DNA of 64,000 bases from an uncultured Thiotrichaceae bacterium. GTDB taxonomy: Bacteria; Pseudomonadota; Gammaproteobacteria; Thiotrichales; Thiotrichaceae. The notes below the pieces were generated by a model. The model was not told the DNA's origin and did not search any database. It saw only the letters and a program-made list of their open reading frames with translations. Location of the stretch: assembly GCA_937925855.1 (NCBI GenBank), contig CALAMO010000025.1, positions 22,772-86,771 on the forward strand, given 5' to 3'. Of the stretch, positions 18,536 through 26,361 are shown one piece after another (position 1 is the first letter of the stretch; each line of letters begins with the position of its first letter). The translations under genes were made by a program, and so were the position numbers.

Positions 18536-18807
18536 GCGCGAGTGGTAATCAACGAAGTAGGCCATCGCCATCGCGCTGGTCTAAGCGCCGCACCCGCTGG
18601 CTGATCGTGGCCGTTTTGCTGGCTTTGGCGATCGTGCCGGAGTTTTTTGTAACGCACTATGCGCATTTTGAGTCCTTGGGTATTGAGCTCGACGCCCGCT
18701 TTGGGTTTTATGCCTGGTATAGCTTCTTCGCCTGTGGGGCGATGATAGCGATCGCTAAGCTGCTGGGGATTTTTTTAAAACGCCGGGATAGCTACTACGA
18801 TGAGTGA
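18532..18807 (+). CDS. Small two-helix membrane protein within the antiporter operon
   Basis: A 91-residue protein starting at an ATGA overlap with the preceding subunit. A basic N-terminus (residues 1-22) precedes one helix (about 23-42), a short polar loop (HYAHFESLGIELDARFG) and a second helix (about 53-73). It ends in the charged tail KRRDSYYDE. No standard Mrp subunit matches by eye, but the tight coupling suggests an accessory subunit or assembly partner. A longer frame in the same register starts at 18190 inside the previous gene and is only a shadow there. Confidence 0.7.
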   Translation: MSASGNQRSRPSPSRWSKRRTRWLIVAVLLALAIVPEFFVTHYAHFESLGIELDARFGFYAWYSFFACGAMIAIAKLLGIFLKRRDSYYDE

Positions 18808-18858
18808 ATGCTTGATGTGTCAGTCGTGGGCTTATCGGTCTGGGAGTGAAGTGGTTTT

Positions 18859-20595
18859 ATGCAGCTAGATGGGTTTATGTTACCTCCTGGTCTGATTCTG
18901 ATCCTAGGGGCGTTTATCTTACCGCAGGTCGAAGGCCGGGTGCGGCACGCGCTGTTGCTTGCACTGCCGCTGCTGACGCTCCTAATGGTTTGGCTGATCC
19001 CACATGGCAGCCACTTAACGCTGGGGCTGATGGAATATGAACTGGAACCGCTGCGTTCCAGTGCAGAGGGGCGTTTATTCGCGACGGTCTTTGCGGTAGC
19101 GGCTTTTGCGGGTGGCTGGTATGCGCTGAACAAGGCGACGCTATTAGAGCTGAGCGCGGCATTTTTCTATGCAGGTTCCGCCATTGGGGTGACGTTTGCA
19201 GGTGATTTAATCACGCTGTTTATTTACTGGGAGCTGATGGCGTTGGGTTCGACGCTGGTGCTGTGGGCCAACGGCAAGCAAAATCCGCGAGCTTACCCCG
19301 CTAGCATGCGTTATCTACTGGTACATCTGTGCGGTGGTGTGGTGTTGATGGCGGGTATCGCCGGGCATGTCTACGCAACGGGTTCGATTGCATTTAGCAG
19401 TATGACCATGACGGATGGTCTTGCCAAATGGCTGATCTTGGCCGGATTCCTGGTGAATGTAGGTGCGCCGCCGCTGTCCGCCTGGATTGCGGATGCTTAT
19501 CCCGAAGCTAGTCCTAGCGGCATGGTTTTTCTATCGGCTTTTACCACGAAAACGGCAGTTTTCGTCCTCATCGTGGGCTTTCCAGGGACGGAGATACTGA
19601 TCTACATCGGCCTGTATATGGTGTTCTACGGTATTGTATATGGACTGCTGGAAAATAATCTGCGCCGTCTCATGGCTTACAGTATTGTTAGCCAGGTCGG
19701 CTTTATGGTAACGGCGGTTGGTATCGGCACCGAGCTGGCGCTTAATGGTGCGGCGGCGCATGCTTTTGCGCATATTATTTACAAGGCCCTGCTGCTGATG
19801 TCGGCGGGTAGCGTGCTGCTAATGACGGGTAAGCGTCACTGCACCGACCTCGGCGGCTTGTTTAAGCATATGCCGATAACGGCCATCGCCGGTATCACGG
19901 GTGCGCTGGCGATTTCAGCTTTTCCATTTACCTCGGGCTTTGTGACGAAATCGCTGGAAACGGCGGCGGCCTATCAGTTTGCGGCCACGGCGAGTGATCC
20001 TATGCTACTCGTATGGGTGTGGTTTTTATTGACGGCGGCGTCCGCAGGGTCATTCTTATACGTCGGGCTGAAGTTTCCCTGGTTTGTGTTTTTCAATAAG
20101 GATGCTGGCCTGCGCCCGACCGATCCAGCGCCGCATATGCAATATGCCATGTGGTTTTTTGCGTTTCTGTGTATTGCACTTGGCGTGTTTCCTGAGGCTT
20201 TATACGCCATCTTGCCGTATCAAAATGATCTGCTGGCCCAGCCAAAAAGCTATCAGCAATACACCGCCAGCCATCTGCTAAGTCAGTTTCAACTGCTGTT
20301 ATTTGCGGGTTTAGCCTTTTTTGCGCTGCTGCCGCTGCTTAAACAGACGCTGACCATTAGCCTGGACGTTGACTGGATTTATCGGCGTCTGTTTAAAGTG
20401 CTTGGGCAGGAGTTCACGTTTAAGGTCGGGGATTTAGGCGGTAAAACTGAAGCTAAAATTCATGGGCGAATTAAGCGCTTAATCGCCCATATGCACGGGC
20501 CATCTGGCCCAAGGATCCACTGGCCCAGCGGGTTTATGGTGCTGTGGGTGGCGGTATTACTGGTTGGTGCGTTGGGGTTGTATTATTTACGCTAG
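18859..20595 (+). CDS. Third ND5-like antiporter subunit with C-terminal extension
   Basis: A 578-residue protein of the proton-conducting membrane transporter family. The TM5 glutamate is kept (LFIYWELMALGSTLVL), but the TM7 segment reads FLVNVGAPPLSAWIADAYP, where the usual lysine is Asn by eye. The C-terminal 90 residues go beyond the 14-helix core: an amphipathic stretch with DVDWIYRRLF, then a last helix. This recalls the lateral helix of NuoL-like subunits. The gap of 51 bp from the small gene is the longest inside the operon. It ends 174 bp from the convergent microcompartment operon. Confidence 0.86.
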   Translation: MQLDGFMLPPGLILILGAFILPQVEGRVRHALLLALPLLTLLMVWLIPHGSHLTLGLMEYELEPLRSSAEGRLFATVFAVAAFAGGWYALNKATLLELSAAFFYAGSAIGVTFAGDLITLFIYWELMALGSTLVLWANGKQNPRAYPASMRYLLVHLCGGVVLMAGIAGHVYATGSIAFSSMTMTDGLAKWLILAGFLVNVGAPPLSAWIADAYPEASPSGMVFLSAFTTKTAVFVLIVGFPGTEILIYIGLYMVFYGIVYGLLENNLRRLMAYSIVSQVGFMVTAVGIGTELALNGAAAHAFAHIIYKALLLMSAGSVLLMTGKRHCTDLGGLFKHMPITAIAGITGALAISAFPFTSGFVTKSLETAAAYQFAATASDPMLLVWVWFLLTAASAGSFLYVGLKFPWFVFFNKDAGLRPTDPAPHMQYAMWFFAFLCIALGVFPEALYAILPYQNDLLAQPKSYQQYTASHLLSQFQLLLFAGLAFFALLPLLKQTLTISLDVDWIYRRLFKVLGQEFTFKVGDLGGKTEAKIHGRIKRLIAHMHGPSGPRIHWPSGFMVLWVAVLLVGALGLYYLR

Positions 20596-20769
20596 TGCTA
20601 TTGTTTGAATGCCTAGACGAGTCCGCAGGCTATATTCATCATAGAATGTGAGCTAACGACCGGTGCGTAAAATTGGGAATTGTAATGAGTCATCTATTCC
20701 TAAAAAGGATATTTCGGATACTCCGTGTTGTGGGTGGGGCAACCCTGTGCTTTCCCGGCTTAGGCGACC

Positions 20770-21225
20770 TTAAAGCGCGGCGGGTATGACCGCATCCACC
20801 GCAATTTCTACCATCATGCCCGGTGTTGTCAGTCCGGCTTCCACACCAGCAGTCACTGGATTAATGCCGCGAAACACTTCGCCGTGTGCGCGCACAAAAT
20901 CAGCGCCGCCCGCCGCCATATCGCTTAGGTACACCGTGGTGCGCACCACATGCTTGAGTTCGGCATCGACCTCAGCCATTGCTTCCTCAATGCGGCGCAG
21001 AATATAAAGTGTCTGCGCATAAGTATCGCCCGGCGCATGGAGCTGACCACTCGGTTCAATGGCGGTGGTACCGGCTACATACACGAGTGGCCCAACGCGC
21101 TTCACCCTGGAATAGCTGCCGATTGCCTCAAAGCGGCCACCGCTGAAAACCGTGCTAATGGCTACGCCGGATTCCTCGGTAGTTTCAGTATGCAGTGGCG
21201 CCGCTGTTGCGCTTGCCGGTTTCAT
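20770..21225 (-). CDS. Rid-family (YjgF/YER057c/UK114) protein of the microcompartment operon
   Basis: A 151-residue protein with the Rid fold: YSRVKRVGPLVYVAGTTA, the helix with QTLYILRRIEEAMAEVDAEL, VVRTTVYLSDM and a C-terminal VEIAVDAVIP. RidA enzymes hydrolyse reactive imines and enamines. The arginine needed for that activity in E. coli RidA (in PARSCVEVA) is replaced by Thr here (PVTAGVEAG), so classical imine deaminase activity is doubtful and another Rid subgroup is likely. It is the last gene of the operon, overlapping the dehydrogenase gene before it by ATGA. A role on an amine-derived intermediate is inferred from context. Confidence 0.85.
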   Translation of the reverse strand: MKPASATAAPLHTETTEESGVAISTVFSGGRFEAIGSYSRVKRVGPLVYVAGTTAIEPSGQLHAPGDTYAQTLYILRRIEEAMAEVDAELKHVVRTTVYLSDMAAGGADFVRAHGEVFRGINPVTAGVEAGLTTPGMMVEIAVDAVIPAAL

Positions 21226-22409
21226 TGGGCAGCCCCTAGGCGCACTTTAATGGCAGCCGCAGCCTGTTGCAGTTGGCTCAGTTCCTGTGCGGACAGGGGG
21301 AGTTCTTCCACCACGAGCAGGCCAGACTGACCCAAGTGGCAGGGCACGCCCAGTACGACGTCATCAATACCGTATTCACCTTCTAGCAGCACAGAGACCG
21401 GCACCGTGCCGATACGCGCACTGCGAATATGGTCAATCACCTCAATACAGGCATGGGCTGGCGCAATGGTTGCTGAGCCGGTTTTTTTGAGCTGTACGAC
21501 CTGACCGCCGCCGCCAATCGCCGCTTGCACGCACTGCTGAATTTGTTCCGGGTTCAGCCAGGCATCCAGTGGCCGTCCTTTAATGCGTGAATGTGACACA
21601 ATCGGTGCCATTTCTGCACCATGTGAGCCTAGTGTTAGCGCCTCCACATCGCGTACTTCAACGCCAGCAGCCAGCGCCAGTGCCGTGCGAAACCGACTGG
21701 TATCTAGCGTGCCCGCCATCCCCAGCACCTGCTGGCGGGGAAAACCGGTGACGTCCAACATGGCCTGTGTCATTTCATCCAGCGGGTTGGTGATGACAAT
21801 AACAATCGCCTGTGGCGCGTGCGTGGCAATGGCACTGCCGGTGCTGTGAATAATGCGCTGATTAATGTCGATCAAATCGGCCCGTGTCATTCCAGGGCCA
21901 CGGGCACGACCAGCACTGACGACCACAATATCGGCGCCAGCAACCAACGATAAGTGAGTGCCGCCCTCGGTTCGACTGCGTGAGCGACTCACGCCTGCGG
22001 CGTGGTTTAAATCCAACGCGGTCGACTCGGCTAAGCCGGGTGCAATATCAATCAGACTGATTTGTTCCGCCATATCCCGGTTAGCGGCGAGGTGGGCGAT
22101 GTTGGTTCCGACGCCGCCTGCGCCGATCAGTGCCAGTTTGCCTATCCGCATTGGAGTACGTGCCGTCACCTGTTTGGGGGCGACCCAGCGTGGACTGCGT
22201 CGCCATAAGGCACGCCGAGCGGCGGTTGCACCATCCGTGACAACTGGGGCGGGGCGCTCAAATGGCCCAAGTTCTAGCCGGATACCTAGACGCTCGGCCA
22301 TTTCCTGAGCTTCGGTGGTGACAATATCATCGGGCAGAATTTCCACCCGGCGGCGGGCGCGGTCGCGCGCTGCGATAATGTGTTCGGCGGCTATAAGTCG
22401 GCGCGGCAT
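21222..22409 (-). CDS. Malate-dehydrogenase-like enzyme with N-terminal microcompartment-associated module
   Basis: A 395-residue protein in two parts. Residues 1-50 (LIAAEHIIAA..., DDIVTTEAQEMAERLGIRLE) resemble the N-terminal module seen on EutQ and other microcompartment cargo (pattern ITA...IVTPLAR..A..LGI). Residues 88-395 form a lactate/malate dehydrogenase: Rossmann GAGGVG at 96-101, Asp121 favouring NAD, ITNPLD, and the catalytic His263 in GSHGAEMAP. The substrate loop AGRARGPGMTRADL keeps both arginines of malate dehydrogenases (170 and 176). It could regenerate NAD inside the compartment; the substrate is not proven. AGAGGG lies nine bases before the start. Confidence 0.85.
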   Translation of the reverse strand: MPRRLIAAEHIIAARDRARRRVEILPDDIVTTEAQEMAERLGIRLELGPFERPAPVVTDGATAARRALWRRSPRWVAPKQVTARTPMRIGKLALIGAGGVGTNIAHLAANRDMAEQISLIDIAPGLAESTALDLNHAAGVSRSRSRTEGGTHLSLVAGADIVVVSAGRARGPGMTRADLIDINQRIIHSTGSAIATHAPQAIVIVITNPLDEMTQAMLDVTGFPRQQVLGMAGTLDTSRFRTALALAAGVEVRDVEALTLGSHGAEMAPIVSHSRIKGRPLDAWLNPEQIQQCVQAAIGGGGQVVQLKKTGSATIAPAHACIEVIDHIRSARIGTVPVSVLLEGEYGIDDVVLGVPCHLGQSGLLVVEELPLSAQELSQLQQAAAAIKVRLGAAQ

Positions 22410-22473
22410 GCGATAAACCCTCTAACGTGCTGCGGTTTTCTGCTGCATTGGCGGTAGCGACACAAGACGCCCG

Positions 22474-23094
22474 TCATGCACTTTTCCCTTCGATGGCTTC
22501 AATCGCCTGCGTCGCAGCGACTATCGCAGTTTTGACATTCTCTTCATCCCCACAAATAAAAAGTCGCCCAAAGCGACCCACAGCGCGCACCTCTACAATA
22601 TCGATGTCCGCCGATTTTTCCGCTTCATTCGTCGCAATAGCGATATAAGCCGCCGGTGCGCATTCCACAATCCCAACCGTTTGTCCCGGCACAATGAGTG
22701 CGCCTTTGCGCCACTTATTGAGCAGTTGTGCCTGATAAGGCTCGATGCTGGTAATAATCTGGGTGGAAGCCATCTCGGGTTTAATCCGATCTGCTAGGGA
22801 TTGGCCCAGCTCAGCCAGAATGGCCTCTCGTGCCGCAGTGACTTCTGCGTTGGAGTGCGAGCGCAGGATAAAAAAGCCAAATTCGCGCTCAACAATCTGT
22901 GAGGTGGTTTCGACCGAGCTGGCTTTCAGTGCCCGATCAATCAGGGTGAAAACCCCATTTCCCGGTGCGAACTCACCGATTAGCACCGTATCGCCTGCCA
23001 TGGGAATAGAGCCTTGCACGGTTGCACCATTGTAAGCCGCAAACTTAGGCTGAAGGTTGTCGATTTGTAGTAGTGCGCGAATGGTAATCGCCAT
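22474..23094 (-). CDS. Tandem-domain microcompartment shell protein (BMC-T)
   Basis: A 206-residue protein made of two BMC folds, forming pseudohexameric trimers in the shell facet. Domain 1 (about 1-95) contains GDTVLIGEFAPGNGVFTLIDRALKA in segments and ends with an AAREAIL helix. Domain 2 (about 108-206) contains GQTVGIVECAPAAYIAIATNEAEK and RLFICGDEENVKTAI. It lies 2 bp after the aldehyde dehydrogenase gene. Trimers of this kind often have a larger gated central pore for cofactors or bulky substrates; which residues line it cannot be judged here. Confidence 0.92.
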   Translation of the reverse strand: MAITIRALLQIDNLQPKFAAYNGATVQGSIPMAGDTVLIGEFAPGNGVFTLIDRALKASSVETTSQIVEREFGFFILRSHSNAEVTAAREAILAELGQSLADRIKPEMASTQIITSIEPYQAQLLNKWRKGALIVPGQTVGIVECAPAAYIAIATNEAEKSADIDIVEVRAVGRFGRLFICGDEENVKTAIVAATQAIEAIEGKSA

Positions 23095-23096
23095 AA

Positions 23097-24476
23097 TTAT
23101 TCCCCATAAACCTCATAAATATCGCGCCAGGGCCGGTTTTCATAGGCGACCCGCTTAATATTAATCAGATGCAGCGCGGTGACATTATCGGATGTGATCG
23201 AGCCTGACCACGTTCCAGTGCCCAGCATAAAACTTGGTTCCAGGTCAGTCGAAAACCCCATGCCTCCCATAATGGCGGGTGTATTAGCCAGCACGCGCCC
23301 CACCGGAATCCGTGAAAATGCGGAGACGATTTCTGGCTCGTTGGCATGTACTACCGCTGAGTGACCCCAGCCTTCAAAGCGCGCAATACGATCCGCCAGT
23401 TGCAGACCGTGTTCGCTGTCTTTGGCCTGATAAAACGCTAGCACTGGATTTAGTTTTTCCGCCGACAGCGGGCGCTGCCAGCCAATCTCGCTTTCCTCTG
23501 ACACCAAACAGCGGGTGCGCGGTGGAATGGAAAAACCGGCTTTATCAGCTAAGACCTGTGGGCTCTGTCCAACATGATTTGGGTTCATCGCCTGCTTGCC
23601 GGTGAAAATCACCTGTGCCAGCCGCTCGGCCTCGGCGGGCGTACAGAAGTAGGCGCCCCGCAGTTTGAGCTGGTGGCGTAATTCACGCGCAATGGACTGA
23701 TCCGCAATCACGGCCTGCTCTGATACGCAGGCTGTGCCGTAGTCAAAGGCTTTGGACGTGATAATCATCTCCGCCACTTCATCCAGCTCGTCGGTTTTGG
23801 AGGCGTGGACATAACACGGCACATTACCCGCCCCCACCGCTAGGGTTGGCTTACCGGATGAATAGGCCGCTTTGACCATTGCGGGGCCGCCGGTCGCCAT
23901 CACAATGGAGGTGCGGCGATGTCGCATCAATTCGGCAGTGCCTTCTAAAGTGACCTGATCCAGACACTGAATCAGTCCCTTGGGTGCGCCCATCTGTTCG
24001 GCCACATCCGCCATGATTTTGATGGTTGCCTGGCCACACCGCAGGCCGCGCGGATGGGGTGCACAGACAATCGCATTACCCGCTTTCACTGCGGATAAGA
24101 CTTTATAGATAATGGTCGACGTTGGATTAGTCACTGGAATCAGCGCGGCTACCACGCCCATCGGCACGCCCAGTGCTGCAATTTTGGCGCGATCATCACG
24201 CCATAGCACGCCTAGCGTCGTCACATCGCGCAGATAGTCCGCCACCGACAGCGCATTAAATAGGTTCTTAACGCGCTTATCGGCCACATTACCATAACCC
24301 GTTTCCGCCACCGCCAGCTCGCCCAACCGTTTGGCTTCTGGCTCAATTGCCCGCGCCATGGCCTGTACGATGTCATCAATCTGCTGGGGGTCGGTATGTA
24401 GAAAACGGTTATAGGCTTCCCAGGCTTTTTCGGTAGCCCGGCGGGCGCTGGCGATGGATTGCAGGTCTTTATCCAT
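23097..24476 (-). CDS. CoA-acylating-type aldehyde dehydrogenase of the microcompartment
   Basis: A 459-residue aldehyde dehydrogenase of the PduP/EutE/AdhE-N group, which converts an aldehyde, NAD+ and CoA to acyl-CoA and NADH. Supporting motifs are IPVTNPTSTIIYK, GAGNVP near 215-220, and the catalytic Cys250 in FDYGTACVSEQAV, the acylating-type context. The N-terminal amphipathic helix (DKDLQSIASARRATEKAWEA) aligns with the enzyme proper; no separate PduP-like encapsulation extension is evident. The start at 24476 has GGAGG six bases upstream and overlaps the preceding gene by eight bases; an upstream in-frame ATG (24512) is less likely. The aldehyde is unknown. Confidence 0.9.
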   Translation of the reverse strand: MDKDLQSIASARRATEKAWEAYNRFLHTDPQQIDDIVQAMARAIEPEAKRLGELAVAETGYGNVADKRVKNLFNALSVADYLRDVTTLGVLWRDDRAKIAALGVPMGVVAALIPVTNPTSTIIYKVLSAVKAGNAIVCAPHPRGLRCGQATIKIMADVAEQMGAPKGLIQCLDQVTLEGTAELMRHRRTSIVMATGGPAMVKAAYSSGKPTLAVGAGNVPCYVHASKTDELDEVAEMIITSKAFDYGTACVSEQAVIADQSIARELRHQLKLRGAYFCTPAEAERLAQVIFTGKQAMNPNHVGQSPQVLADKAGFSIPPRTRCLVSEESEIGWQRPLSAEKLNPVLAFYQAKDSEHGLQLADRIARFEGWGHSAVVHANEPEIVSAFSRIPVGRVLANTPAIMGGMGFSTDLEPSFMLGTGTWSGSITSDNVTALHLINIKRVAYENRPWRDIYEVYGE

Positions 24477-25686
24477 AGGTGCCTCCGTGCTGCGCCGCTG
24501 CGCCGCTGACAATACGTTCGATAGCCGAGCGGGCGTCGTCGATATTGTCGGCCTGTATGCCGATATTATCTAAGCGCCGCCCGGCACTTTGTAAGTCGCC
24601 GTCGAGTAAGGCTGAACCCAGCTGGATCATGGATTGGGTCAGGGGCGTTGCGATACCGGCTAATGCGGCGGCGGAGACTAGCGGGGCGAGTGAGCCGATA
24701 ATGGCTGAGCGCAACATCGCATGGCTTTCCGCCACGCTGGGTACGGCACGCATGCCTTCGCCCTGAGCGGTACCGGCATATTGATCCAGTAATGTCTCCA
24801 CCGCTGCTAAGTCGCGCACGCCATAGGCCTGTGCAATGCGACAGCGTTCCTGCCAGAGTGCGGTGATTAGGCTGATATGTCCGTCTCCAAGCAGGTTACG
24901 GAAGTTATGGTTCTGCGCCAGTGCTACGCCGCCATAGGGCACCTCTGGCCCACCGCTAGGTAAGGCGCACCCACCCAGGAGTAGGGCGGGTGCATCCACG
25001 ACGGAGGAACCATCATGAAAACCACTGTGTAACGCGGAGTGTACCGCAGTAAGATTCGGAAAAATCGCCGCCAAGCCGCTGAGTACGGCTTTATTTTGCG
25101 CGGGTAAACAGGCCGCCGCGACCGCACTTCTGCGCGCTAAATGCAACGCGCCGTTTTGCTCATTCACCCAAAAGGGTAAACCCGGAATATCTACCAGGGT
25201 GACAGCAGCCTGACAGCCGCCTATGCGCAGCAGCCAAGCGACCTCAACGCAGCCAAATGTGCGCGCATTCGGTAATACGACGACCTGACCTTCATGCAGG
25301 TGATCCGCTAACACCATCGCGTACGTTCGCTGCTTATGCACCGGGCCGGTGAGGATAATCACCTCGGCCGCGTTAATCGCAGTATCCAGCTCAGCGCTGG
25401 TCTGAATCGACGGGCCGCTGCTTTGATCGACATGAAAGCTGCCAATCGGGCCTGCACCACGCAGGGTGATGGCTCCTCGGCTACGGAGGGCGGCCAGCTC
25501 ACTGCCATAGGCGGAAAAAAGACTCACTTCCAAGCCAGCCGCGAGTGCGACTGCCGCCAGCATGCGTGCTTCCGCATCCCCGCCCAGAATAGCGATTTTC
25601 CGGTAGTGCGGCATTGTGGCTAGGGGGCGGTCGGGGCGGCTGCGACTGACCGCAGCAGCAAACTGCTCAAATTCTCCGGTACTCAT
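24469..25686 (-). CDS. Opine/octopine dehydrogenase-like NAD(P) oxidoreductase
   Basis: A 405-residue protein with an N-terminal Rossmann-like domain (about 28-190) and a helical C-terminal domain of the octopine/nopaline dehydrogenase type (GFHDGSSVVDAPALLLGG, YGGVALAQNHNFRNLLGDGH). Such enzymes reductively join an amino acid to a 2-oxo acid, or the reverse. The nucleotide loop reads ILGGDAEARML instead of GxGxxG/A, so cofactor binding may differ. The first 25 residues (EFEQFAAAVSRSR) precede the fold and could be a targeting helix. It overlaps the aldehyde dehydrogenase gene. An opine dehydrogenase is not a usual compartment enzyme. Confidence 0.75.
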   Translation of the reverse strand: MSTGEFEQFAAAVSRSRPDRPLATMPHYRKIAILGGDAEARMLAAVALAAGLEVSLFSAYGSELAALRSRGAITLRGAGPIGSFHVDQSSGPSIQTSAELDTAINAAEVIILTGPVHKQRTYAMVLADHLHEGQVVVLPNARTFGCVEVAWLLRIGGCQAAVTLVDIPGLPFWVNEQNGALHLARRSAVAAACLPAQNKAVLSGLAAIFPNLTAVHSALHSGFHDGSSVVDAPALLLGGCALPSGGPEVPYGGVALAQNHNFRNLLGDGHISLITALWQERCRIAQAYGVRDLAAVETLLDQYAGTAQGEGMRAVPSVAESHAMLRSAIIGSLAPLVSAAALAGIATPLTQSMIQLGSALLDGDLQSAGRRLDNIGIQADNIDDARSAIERIVSGAAAQHGGTYG

Positions 25687-25719
25687 GGTGCGGCTTAACC
25701 TCTATCTAATCCACCTCAA

Positions 25720-26028
25720 CTAACTTGCCGAACCCACCAGATTATTAATCAGCGTTTCTGTCTCGCTGTCTGGGCGTGGAATAATGTGTACTGCCACGAG
25801 TTCGCCCACTTTATTCGCTGCTGTTGCACCTGCGTCTGTGGCCGCTTTCACCGAACCGACTTCGCCGCGCACCAGCGTAGTAATGAGGCCGCCACCGGCT
25901 TTTTCCTGGCCGATAATAGTAACGTTAGCAGCTTTCACCATCGCATCCGCTGCTTCAATCGCAGCGACGATGCCACGGGTCTCGATCATGCCCAGTGCGG
26001 TTTGACCTGGGGTTGGTTTTGTTGCCAT
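25720..26028 (-). CDS. Microcompartment shell hexamer protein (BMC-H)
   Basis: A 102-residue single BMC-domain protein: [20 protein letters not shown], a pore-facing loop with [14 protein letters not shown] (GGG at about 45-47), and [13 protein letters not shown] near the end. This is the main facet building block of metabolosome shells. AAGGAG precedes the start. It is the only BMC-H in the operon, so homohexamers would tile the whole facet. The gene lies 66 bp after the BMC-P gene and 33 bp before the opine-dehydrogenase-like gene. Confidence 0.96.
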   Translation of the reverse strand: MATKPTPGQTALGMIETRGIVAAIEAADAMVKAANVTIIGQEKAGGGLITTLVRGEVGSVKAATDAGATAANKVGELVAVHIIPRPDSETETLINNLVGSAS

Positions 26029-26094
26029 CTGTTGCTCCTTGGAAGCGTTGTTTCGCTAGATTCTCTGGGTTTTAACTGTTTTTTGGGGGACGCT

Positions 26095-26361
26095 TTATCC
26101 GTTCTCTACGCGATCAATAATCGCCACCAGACAAGCGTCCACTGGTCGGCCAGCGACGCTACTGACGACCCGCGCCGAAGAGCCTTCTACCAGCACGCAC
26201 AAATCGCCGACACCGGCACCACAGGCATCCGCAGCCACAATGCTTTGTGTCAGCACTTTACCGCTGGCATTTTCAATATCAGCGAGCAGCAATTTCTGTG
26301 AGATCAAGCTGCTATCCCTAACGGTTGCGGTGAGCGTGGCGGTGACACGGGCGAGGCGCAT
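26095..26361 (-). CDS. Microcompartment vertex protein (BMC-P, EutN/CcmL family)
   Basis: An 88-residue pentamer-forming vertex protein that closes the icosahedral shell. Family features are the N-terminal strand MRLARVTATLTATV, the central GVGDLCVLVEGSSAR, and the C-terminal PVDACLVAIIDRV. Its start overlaps the stop of the glutamine-synthetase-like gene by one base (TGATG), so the two are translationally coupled. With one BMC-H and one BMC-T it makes the minimal complete shell set. Confidence 0.95.
   Translation of the reverse strand: MRLARVTATLTATVRDSSLISQKLLLADIENASGKVLTQSIVAADACGAGVGDLCVLVEGSSARVVSSVAGRPVDACLVAIIDRVENG

Noticed and set aside
21222..22409. Housekeeping malate dehydrogenase
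   Set aside because: The position between a shell gene and a Rid gene, the ATGA overlap and the cargo-type N-terminal module point to a microcompartment role.
25786..26301. 171-codon plus-strand frame over the BMC-H and BMC-P genes
   Set aside because: Cys/His/Phe-rich product with no family; both minus-strand shell genes are unmistakable.
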